DNA of 6,073 nt from Phycisphaerales bacterium (GTDB taxonomy: Bacteria; Planctomycetota; Phycisphaerae; Tepidisphaerales; Tepidisphaeraceae). The stretch lies in the NCBI GenBank assembly GCA_028288775.1, contig JAQGHP010000539.1, positions 1-6,073 on the forward strand, read 5' to 3'. Under the pieces are notes generated by a model, which saw nothing but the letters and a program-made list of their open reading frames with translations, did not search any database and was not told where the DNA came from. A program made the translations under genes and the position numbers. This document shows, piece by piece, positions 1 to 4,673 of this stretch. Within the stretch, counting starts at the first letter, position 1; every line of letters begins with the position of its first letter.

Positions 1-2367
1 GGCATGGTCGCCTTCGCGGCGCCCAAGCCTGCGAAGACCGATAAGCCCGCGGACGCCGCCGCCCCGGCGGGCGACCCGGCCGCACCCGCGGACCCGGCGA
101 TGGACAAGCCCGACAAGCCGGAAAAACCCGCGAAGCCGGCCAAGCCCGTGAAGCCGGCCAAGCCCGCCCCGGCGGACGCCGCGGATGCGGCGGATACCGC
201 GGATAAGACCAAGCCCAAGCCCAAGCCCGCCGCGGGGGATACCCCGGCCCCGGCGGCGGATACGCCCGCTCCGGAGATCCCGCAGAACCAGAGCCTCCGC
301 GACGACGTGGACGACTTCTGGCATTACGGCAAGATCGCGCAATACCCGATGGCCGCGGCGTTCGGGAACAAGCTGGTGACCCGCACTGAAAAGCCCCTCG
401 AAATCCTTCAGGCCTTCGAGCTGACCGCCTCCAGCCACCAGGACGGCCTGGACGACTGGATCCTCCGCTGGGAGGGCGTCGATGCCAACGGCATGAAGGA
501 CGTTGCCACCAAGATCCAGACGCTCCTCAACACCGGCCGCAAAGAGCGCCGCATGTTGCCGGCGTACATTCAGGAAAATCTTGAGGCGCTGTCGGTCAAC
601 GAGCGCTCCTACGCCAATCATCTGCCCCGGCTCCGCGACAGCGGCGAGCTGGCCGTGCCGATGATGATCGATTACCTCAAGGACCCGAGCAAGTCGCAGT
701 TTCATCCGTCGATCCGCCGGGCGCTGGTGGATTTGGGCCGGCCGATCCTTAATCCGTTGCTGGCCGCGACGGAGATGAAGGACAGCGAGGAAACGCTGCT
801 GACGCTGAGCAATGTTCTGGCGGGCATCGGCTATGACGTCGCCGTGCCGTACTTGCAGAAGGTCTGCCAGGACAACACGCACACCGCCGGCGTCCGCGAC
901 GCCGCGGCGAGCGCCGTCCGCCGACTGGGCGGCAATCCCAACGGCAACGCCGCCGACCAGTTCTACCGCCTGTCGGAAAAGTTCTACCAGAACAACGCCT
1001 CGATCTCCGCCGACCCCAAGGCCCCCGCGGCGTACATGTGGTACTGGGGCGCGACGGGCCTGACGTACAAGGAAGTGCCCCCGGCGATTTTCTCGGACGT
1101 GATGGCGATGCGCGAGGCCGAGTATTCCCTAAAGCTCGGCTCGGGCAGCCGGGACGCGTTGAGCCTGTGGCTCGTGGCCAACAACAAGGTCGAGGTGGAC
1201 CTTCCCGAAGGCGCCTCCGCCGGCATCTTTGAGAAGGACCGTCCCACCGCCAATTACTACAACGTCTACGCCGGCGCGCAGTACCTGAACGCCGCGCTTA
1301 CGCGCTCGCTGGAAGACCACAATTCCGCCGTCGCGATGAAGGTCATCAAGTCGCTGGCCGAGATCGTCGGGCCGAGCAGCCAGGGTAGCGGCGTAAAGAT
1401 CGACCCGCTGGTCGAGTCGATGCATTACCCCGATCGCCTGGTTCGCTTCGAGGCCGCGTTCGCCCTGGCCGGCAGCCTGCCCAACAACCCCTTCCCCGGC
1501 CACGAGCGCGTCCCCTCGCTGCTGTGCGAAGCGGTGTCGCAGACGGGCAACGCCAACGTGTTGATCGTCGCGTCGTCGCAGGAGGAGCAGACGAAGCTCG
1601 CGACGGACCTCAAGCAATACGGCACGGCGGGCGGCACTTCGCCGCAACTGGCGTTCAACGCCGCGATGGAGCTTCCCGCGGTTGACGTGATCGTGATGCC
1701 CGAATCGCTGGGCGATCAGACGATCGACCAGGTGTACCAGCTCGCCGCCCAAAGCGCGCGGATGGAGCGGGTGGCGAAGATCATCATCACCAAGACCAAG
1801 GCCTCCCCCTGGATGCAGCGCGGGATCAGCGACCCGCTGACGGTTGTCACCCAGGCGGGCGATGCCGCGGGCCTGACGGCGGCAGTGGAAGAAGCCCGCA
1901 AGCGGGCCGGCGGCCTGCCGCTGGACGAGAAAGTCGCCACGGCTTATGCCCTGAAAGGCGCGGAAACGCTGCACCGTCTTGCCGAGGGGAACGTGAAAGC
2001 GTTCGACCTCAGCGGCACCGTGCCGAGCCTTCTGGCCGCCCTCAACGACAAGCGTCCGGAAGTCGTCAAGGCCGTCGGCGAAACGCTGGCATATCTCAAG
2101 GATGACCTGATTCAGGCCGCGTTGCTCACCCGTGCGGTCGACGAAAAGACGCCGGATGACGTGAAGGTGACGCTGCTCAAGAGCCTGGCCAAGCAGGCCA
2201 AGTTCACCGGCGTCCACCTGAACGGGAACCAGCTGGGCGACCTGCAAAAGCAGGTGGATGGCGCAGCGAATTTGGACGTCCGCACCGCCGCCGCCGAGGC
2301 CCGCGGGGCGCTGAACCTGGCCGCCGATCAGGCCAAGCAGTTGATTATCAAGCAGTCGAAGACGTAA
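1..2367 (+). CDS. HEAT-repeat protein with degenerate receiver-like domain, probably exported (5' end outside window)
   Basis: No specific function is recognised; a scaffold or binding role outside the cytoplasm is inferred. The frame is open to the left edge. The first in-window ATG (base 4) has only three bases before it, and the residues GMVAFAAP resemble the end of a signal peptide, so the true start is probably upstream. Counting from that ATG, residues 5-93 are a low-complexity Lys/Pro/Ala/Asp linker. Residues about 97-210 are helical and hold an aromatic segment (DDFWHYGKIAQYPMAAAFG). Residues about 215-312 contain HEAT-like helix pairs (LAVPMMIDYLKD, VAVPYLQKV, ending AAASAVRRLGG). 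Residues about 517-640 resemble a CheY-type alpha/beta fold: strand NVLIVASS at 518, DVIVMPE at 561, AKIIITKTK at 591. The acidic pocket is absent, and proline 566 lies where a phospho-aspartate would be expected. A second HEAT-like block spans about 665-775. The gene ends at TAA 2365-2367, ahead of a strong palindrome. The coding call is secure; the domain calls are by eye. Confidence 0.88.
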   Translation, partial: GMVAFAAPKPAKTDKPADAAAPAGDPAAPADPAMDKPDKPEKPAKPAKPVKPAKPAPADAADAADTADKTKPKPKPAAGDTPAPAADTPAPEIPQNQSLRDDVDDFWHYGKIAQYPMAAAFGNKLVTRTEKPLEILQAFELTASSHQDGLDDWILRWEGVDANGMKDVATKIQTLLNTGRKERRMLPAYIQENLEALSVNERSYANHLPRLRDSGELAVPMMIDYLKDPSKSQFHPSIRRALVDLGRPILNPLLAATEMKDSEETLLTLSNVLAGIGYDVAVPYLQKVCQDNTHTAGVRDAAASAVRRLGGNPNGNAADQFYRLSEKFYQNNASISADPKAPAAYMWYWGATGLTYKEVPPAIFSDVMAMREAEYSLKLGSGSRDALSLWLVANNKVEVDLPEGASAGIFEKDRPTANYYNVYAGAQYLNAALTRSLEDHNSAVAMKVIKSLAEIVGPSSQGSGVKIDPLVESMHYPDRLVRFEAAFALAGSLPNNPFPGHERVPSLLCEAVSQTGNANVLIVASSQEEQTKLATDLKQYGTAGGTSPQLAFNAAMELPAVDVIVMPESLGDQTIDQVYQLAAQSARMERVAKIIITKTKASPWMQRGISDPLTVVTQAGDAAGLTAAVEEARKRAGGLPLDEKVATAYALKGAETLHRLAEGNVKAFDLSGTVPSLLAALNDKRPEVVKAVGETLAYLKDDLIQAALLTRAVDEKTPDDVKVTLLKSLAKQAKFTGVHLNGNQLGDLQKQVDGAANLDVRTAAAEARGALNLAADQAKQLIIKQSKT
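132..228 (+). repeat. Lys-Pro-Ala codon repeats in the HEAT-protein linker
   Basis: A 17-base unit, GAAGCCGGCCAAGCCCG, occurs at 132-148 and again at 150-166 (period 18). Three back-to-back AAGCCC hexamers lie at 211-228. Together they encode KPAKPVKPAKP and KPKPKP stretches. These in-frame repeats can change length by slippage without breaking the gene, so this linker is probably variable between strains. Such Lys/Pro/Ala tracts usually act as flexible spacers between an export signal and folded domains. Confidence 0.8.
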
Positions 2368-2397
2368 GAAGGGAAGTGTATTCGAGACGACATCGCC

Positions 2398-2427
2398 GGG
2401 GCGGCGTGGACATGTCCACGCCGCCCC
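2398..2427. terminator. 30-bp perfect palindrome, terminator-like
   Basis: Two 15-base arms (GGGGCGGCGTGGACA and its exact complement) meet with no spacer, 30 bases after the stop codon of the HEAT-protein gene. The RNA would fold into a very stable GC-rich hairpin. The following bases (GATTGCGTTTGATTG) contain only a three-T run, so a classical intrinsic terminator is not certain. A Rho-assisted terminator, an mRNA 3' stabiliser or a dispersed palindromic repeat are alternatives. Confidence 0.55.
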
Positions 2428-2467
2428 GATTGCGTTTGATTGCCTGCCGTTTGGCTGGGTCCTTTCT

Positions 2468-2513
2468 CCCTCCTCCGGTACTCCGGGGGAGGGCAGGGGT
2501 AGCCTGATGAAAA
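2468..2513 (+). repeat. Left 46-bp inverted repeat with internal hairpin
   Basis: Bases 2468-2493 form a hairpin with 11-base arms (CCCTCCTCCGG and CCGGGGGAGGG) around a TACT loop; the single imperfection is a T-G pair. A tail CAGGGGTAGCCTGATGAAAA follows at 2494-2513. The repeat matches the complement of 4175-4220 except at five positions, three of which are adjacent in the tail just after the hairpin. The match stops sharply after GATGAAAA, which marks an inner boundary. Confidence 0.85.
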
Positions 2514-2608
2514 GCCGGGCTTTTGCGATGGTTTCTCGTGTGGTACATGGATGGTGATTTGTTGCGCAGCCATATCGGTCCGCCGACGGGTTCGGCAAGG
2601 AGATTGCC
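2514..2608 (+). other. Leader between left repeat and transposase-like gene
   Basis: This 95-base stretch contains no gene I can support. A short open frame beginning at 2523 runs through it but has no ribosome binding site and overlaps the coiled-coil ORF in another frame. I see no convincing -35/-10 pair. Its only clear signal is the ribosome binding site AAGGAGA at 2597-2603. Confidence 0.5.
2597..2603 (+). promoter_or_regulatory. Ribosome binding site AAGGAGA of the transposase-like gene
   Basis: AAGGAGA lies five bases before the ATG at 2609 and is the strongest Shine-Dalgarno match in this part of the window. It fixes the start of the upstream reading frame. The downstream frame has no comparable site, which supports its translation as an extension of the first frame. 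Confidence 0.75.
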
Positions 2609-2884
2609 ATGGATGCAAAAAGCCAGGAAGGCGGCAAACGTCAGTACACCACCCCGTCGTGGGTTCAAGCATGGTTCCTGGGGCGCAGCCGGGATAACTG
2701 GAAGGCCAAGTACAAGCGGGTGAAAGACCAGGCCAAGCGGCTGCAAAACCAGGTGAACGACGTGTCGCACAGCCGCGAGAAGTGGCGGCAGCGAACTGCG
2801 GAACTGCAAGCGGAGAACGCCGCCTTGCGAGAGCAGGCGGCTTTAAAAAAATACGGACGCAGCGACGACGTATCCGCTCGATGA
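2609..2884 (+). CDS. Transposase-like protein, N-terminal coiled-coil part (ORF A)
   Basis: This 91-residue frame is probably the N-terminal section of a longer transposase. It starts at an ATG behind AAGGAGA. Residues 17-35 are aromatic and basic (SWVQAWFLGRSRDNWKAKYK). Residues about 31-80 are highly charged with regularly spaced hydrophobics (KRLQNQVNDVSHSREKW, AELQAENAALREQAAL) and should form a coiled coil, a likely dimerisation segment. The frame ends at TGA 2882-2884, shortly after the A run at 2845-2851. The next frame (+1) is already open from 2847. Joining the two by a one-base shift at the A run gives one 516-residue protein. As a stand-alone product, ORF A would be a coiled-coil peptide without a catalytic centre. 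No homology search was possible; the link to ORF B rests on overlap, composition and my memory of similar single-frame planctomycete proteins. Confidence 0.72.
   Translation: MDAKSQEGGKRQYTTPSWVQAWFLGRSRDNWKAKYKRVKDQAKRLQNQVNDVSHSREKWRQRTAELQAENAALREQAALKKYGRSDDVSAR
2842..2851 (+). other. TTTAAAAAAA run: candidate frameshift or slippage site, or site of an inactivating indel
   Basis: Three T and seven A bases sit just before ORF A leaves its useful frame. Moving from ORF A to ORF B needs a +1 change, equal to dropping one A, or a -2 change. With six A bases the reading would be L-K-N-T-D-A-A-T-T-Y-P-L-D-D and continue into ORF B. Long A runs are known substrates for transcriptional slippage and ribosomal shifting in insertion sequences. 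They are also common places for real mutations and sequencing errors. The sequence alone does not decide between these. Confidence 0.55.
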
Positions 2885-2891
2885 CGCGCCG

Positions 2892-4160
2892 GTGGCGGCG
2901 CACGGGTACGGGCCGGAGTTGATCAGCCTGTTCCTGCGTCTGGTGCTGGGGGCCGGCGTTTCGTTGCGTGCGGTGCCGCGGGTGCTGGAGACGATCAACC
3001 GGGCGCTGGGCCTGTCGCTGGCGGTTCCGTGCTGGACGACGGGCCGGCTGTGGCTCTTGCGTCTGGGACACGCCGTCCTGAGCGCGCCGGCGCAAGCGGC
3101 GGGCGACTGGGCATGGCTGATCGATCATTCGGTTCAGATCGGCCGGGACAAGTGCCTGGTGATCCTGGGCGTGCGGCTGGCGGATTTGCCCGAGCCGGGG
3201 GAAAGCCTGCGGCACGAAGACATGAAGTTGATCGAGTTGCTGCCGGCACAGGGCTGGACGTGTGCGGAGGTGGACCGGGCGTTGGAGGACGCCGCCCGGC
3301 GCAGCGGCTGTGCCCCCCGCGCGATCGTCGACGACCACGGCGGGGATCTGGCCGGGGGCGTGGCCCTCTTCCGCCAGCGCCATCCGCAGACGGTCGAGAT
3401 TTATGACGCCAAGCACAAGGCGGCGTGCCTTCTGAAAGGGCGGCTGGAAAAGAACCCGCGCTGGCAGGAGTTCCAGACCCGCGTCGGCCAGGCCCGCTGC
3501 GCGGTGCAGCAGACCGAGTTGGCGTTCCTGACGCCGCCGGGCCCCAGGCCCAAGGCGCGGTTCATGAACCTGGGCCGGCAGTTGAACTGGGCCCGGCGGG
3601 TGCTGGCCCACCTGCGTGAGCCGGCCGCGATCGGCAAGTTCGCCACCGCCGGGCGGCTGGGGCAAAAACTCGGCTGGGTGGAATCGTTCGAGGCCGAGGT
3701 GGCCGAGTGGTCGCAGTGGCAGCACGTGGTCGACGTGACGACGACGCTGGTCAACACGCGGGGGATTTATCGCGGCGTGGCCGACCTCCTGGCCGGCCGG
3801 TTGTCGCAACTGGACGCGTTGCGGGAGAGCGCGCAGAGCCTTGGAAGGGAGTTGGTCCAGTTCGTCGGATCCCAGGAGGCGATGGCGGGGCCGGGCGAGC
3901 GGCTGCCCGGGAGCACGGAGGTGCTGGAATCCTGCTTCGGGAAATTCAAACAGTTGGAGAAGCAACATTCGCGAGGCGGCTTCACCCGGTTGCTGCTGGG
4001 GTTCGGGGCCATGCTGGCCAACGTGACCGGCGAGGCCGTACGCGACGCCCTGCGAGCCAGCCGCACCGCGGACGTTCAACAGTGGGCGGCCCAAAAGCTG
4101 GGCGTGACGCTCTTCGCCCAGCGGAAACTCGCACTCGCCGGCGCAACAAAATCCGGATGA
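2892..4160 (+). CDS. Transposase-like protein, catalytic part (ORF B, candidate DDE/RNase H fold)
   Basis: The frame is open from 2847, but its first possible start is a GTG at 2892 with no ribosome binding site, so it is probably read as a continuation of ORF A. From that GTG it has 422 residues. Residues about 20-57 (AGVSLRAVPRVLE to TTGRLWLLRLG) have the look of a helix-turn-helix DNA-binding region. Candidate acidic catalytic residues are D78 in WLIDHSVQIG, D147/D148 in IVDDHGGDL and E343/E346 in EVLESCFGKFKQLEK. This spacing fits a DDE transposase with an insertion before the glutamate. YDAKHK at 171-176 follows the second aspartate at the distance of the D/C-x2-H motif in Mutator/IS256-type enzymes, although overall similarity is not evident. 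The stop lies 14 bases before the right inverted repeat. I recall similar planctomycete proteins annotated as transposases but cannot assign an IS family. Activity is uncertain because of the frame break. Confidence 0.72.
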   Translation: MAAHGYGPELISLFLRLVLGAGVSLRAVPRVLETINRALGLSLAVPCWTTGRLWLLRLGHAVLSAPAQAAGDWAWLIDHSVQIGRDKCLVILGVRLADLPEPGESLRHEDMKLIELLPAQGWTCAEVDRALEDAARRSGCAPRAIVDDHGGDLAGGVALFRQRHPQTVEIYDAKHKAACLLKGRLEKNPRWQEFQTRVGQARCAVQQTELAFLTPPGPRPKARFMNLGRQLNWARRVLAHLREPAAIGKFATAGRLGQKLGWVESFEAEVAEWSQWQHVVDVTTTLVNTRGIYRGVADLLAGRLSQLDALRESAQSLGRELVQFVGSQEAMAGPGERLPGSTEVLESCFGKFKQLEKQHSRGGFTRLLLGFGAMLANVTGEAVRDALRASRTADVQQWAAQKLGVTLFAQRKLALAGATKSG

Positions 4161-4174
4161 AGAAACCAACGTCA

Positions 4175-4220
4175 TTTTCATCAGGCTACCCTAACCCTCC
4201 CCCGGCGTACCGGGGGAGGG
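4175..4220 (-). repeat. Right 46-bp inverted repeat with internal hairpin
   Basis: It begins TTTTCATCAGGCTACCCTAA and ends in a perfect hairpin (4195-4220) with 11-base arms CCCTCCCCCGG and CCGGGGGAGGG around CGTA. Its complement matches 2468-2513 at 41 of 46 positions. Just downstream of the transposase-like gene, the hairpin could also stop transcription, though no T run follows it. Confidence 0.85.
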
Positions 4221-4245
4221 AATTGATGAGACACCGCGGGAACCG

Positions 4246-4267
4246 TTACGCATCCCCGTTTGCGTAA
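4246..4267. repeat. Short inverted repeat TTACGCA / TGCGTAA
   Basis: Seven-base perfect arms at 4246-4252 and 4261-4267 enclose eight bases (TCCCCGTT). It lies between the right element repeat and the promoter-like region, and no T run follows. It could be an operator or a weak hairpin; chance is possible at this arm length. Confidence 0.35.
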
Positions 4268-4281
4268 GGACGCGTTGCCAT

Positions 4282-4311
4282 TTGGAAGTGCGCGCATGCG
4301 CGCGATACAAT
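4282..4311 (+). promoter_or_regulatory. Candidate sigma-70-type promoter with palindrome in the spacer
   Basis: TTGGAA (4282-4287) and TACAAT (4306-4311) are separated by 18 bases and match the -35 and -10 consensus four or five of six. The spacer holds a 14-base perfect palindrome, GCGCGCATGCGCGC, at 4290-4303. A start site near 4318 would leave a leader of about 40 bases before the ATG at 4360. A palindrome between the two boxes is a classic repressor position, so self-regulation by the small downstream protein is possible but unproven. Confidence 0.5.
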
Positions 4312-4359
4312 CCTGCGGCGCTGGGGCGGCACAATGAGAGGTTCGGACGAGGCAAGATC

Positions 4360-4569
4360 ATGGCAGATGAAACGCAACCGCCGGCTCGACTGCGCCAGGA
4401 AACGTGGTGCGATGACATCATCGAGGTGTACAAGAAGGATGTCGATCGCACGCTCATCCGGGAAAACCTGAAGTTGACGGTCGAACAGCGCATCCTCAAC
4501 CTCCAAAACGCACAGCGCGGCATTGAAGTTCTTCATCGCGCCGTGCGCAGCGCGCGGAAACCCGAATGA
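4360..4569 (+). CDS. Small 69-residue protein, partner of a nucleotidyltransferase remnant (antitoxin-like)
   Basis: The biochemical role is unknown. It starts at ATG 4360 with GAGG about eight bases upstream; the frame extends further upstream to a TTG, but that would lie inside the candidate promoter. The product is small, charged and mostly helical, with no membrane segment. Its core is WCDDIIEVYKKDVDRTLIRE (residues 16-35), followed by NLKLTVEQRILNLQNAQRG. I recall similar planctomycete proteins encoded directly before a nucleotidyltransferase-fold gene, and that arrangement is seen here: its TGA overlaps the next ATG as ATGA. Translational coupling and the module layout suggest a toxin-antitoxin-like or regulatory pair. 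With the partner reduced to a stub, this gene may be an orphan. The gene call is well supported; the function is inference. Confidence 0.72.
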   Translation: MADETQPPARLRQETWCDDIIEVYKKDVDRTLIRENLKLTVEQRILNLQNAQRGIEVLHRAVRSARKPE

Positions 4570-4673
4570 CGCAGTTCGACGAACTACTTCGCGTCCTAGC
4601 CAGCGCCGGCGACGAGTTCATCCTCATCGGCGGAGTCGCCGCTTCTGCTCACGGTGCTGCGAGGTGGCGGTGA
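4566..4673 (+). pseudogene. Truncated nucleotidyltransferase-fold gene (first 35 codons only)
   Basis: The frame starts at ATG 4566, overlapping the previous stop by ATGA, and ends at TGA 4671-4673. It encodes MTQFDELLRVLASAGDEFIL followed by IGGVAASAHGAARWR. Residues 5-32 match the beginning of small nucleotidyltransferase-fold proteins (DUF6036/AbiEii/MNT-like), which start with an amphipathic helix and a strand leading to a Gly-Gly-x-Ala-x-x-x-His-Gly motif. In intact members this is followed by a conserved Arg-x-Thr-x-Asp-x-Asp region with the metal-binding aspartates. Here similarity stops after AAR, so the catalytic core is missing. Family members are normally well over 100 residues. 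The break coincides with the start of the next gene, suggesting a deletion joint near 4660-4666. The fragment cannot be an active nucleotidyltransferase. Confidence 0.7.
4661..4666 (+). promoter_or_regulatory. Ribosome binding site GAGGTG supporting the GTG start at 4670
   Basis: GAGGTG ends three bases before GTG 4670. This is close, but it is the only Shine-Dalgarno-like match near the start of the signal peptide. It lies within the nucleotidyltransferase remnant, so translation of the glycosidase-like gene may also be coupled through the GTGA overlap at 4670-4673. Confidence 0.4.

Larger units (their letters stand above)
2468..4220 (+). mobile_element. Candidate insertion element: transposase-like gene between 46-bp inverted hairpin repeats
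   Basis: The unit is bounded by two inverted repeats, 2468-2513 and 4175-4220, which match at 41 of 46 positions. Nearly the whole interior is a transposase-like gene in two overlapping frames (2609-4160). The stop codon lies 14 bases before the right repeat, and about 95 bases separate the left repeat from the first start codon, a compact layout typical of insertion sequences. No target-site duplication is visible: the outer flanks are TCCTTTCT on the left and AATTGATG on the right. The repeats might therefore be dispersed hairpin repeats that happen to flank the gene, or the true ends may differ. The family cannot be named with confidence from sequence alone. Confidence 0.6.

Noticed and set aside
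2468..2513. CRISPR array or attachment-site interpretation of the hairpin repeats
   Set aside because: There are only two copies, in inverted orientation and 1.7 kb apart, with no regular spacers and no integrase gene.
1129..2637. 502-residue minus-strand open frame
   Set aside because: It lies opposite the HEAT-protein gene and runs past its end through the palindrome and left repeat. Its composition is Arg/Gly/His-rich with no recognisable motif, typical of a GC-rich antisense shadow.
2328..4181. 617-residue minus-strand open frame
   Set aside because: It is antisense to both transposase frames and crosses the left inverted repeat and the palindrome. It is rich in Arg, Gln and Pro and has no domain-like pattern, while the + strand has coherent motifs.
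2458..4230. Target-site duplication at the outer ends of the inverted repeats
   Set aside because: Bases outside the repeats (TCCTTTCT and AATTGATG) do not match in direct orientation, so no duplication is claimed.
3707..4267. 186-residue + strand open frame running through the right repeat
   Set aside because: It is out of frame with the transposase catalytic part, Gly/Arg-rich, without a ribosome binding site, and reads through the inverted repeat.
4282..4359. TTG start at 4282 for the small gene
   Set aside because: That codon falls in the candidate -35 box. The added residues (MEVRACARYNPAALG) show no conserved look, and ATG 4360 has a nearby GAGG.
4523..4669. Upstream extension of the glycosidase-like gene to ATG 4523
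   Set aside because: It would overlap the small gene and the nucleotidyltransferase remnant and place an Arg-rich stretch before a clear signal peptide, so a start at 4670 is preferred.
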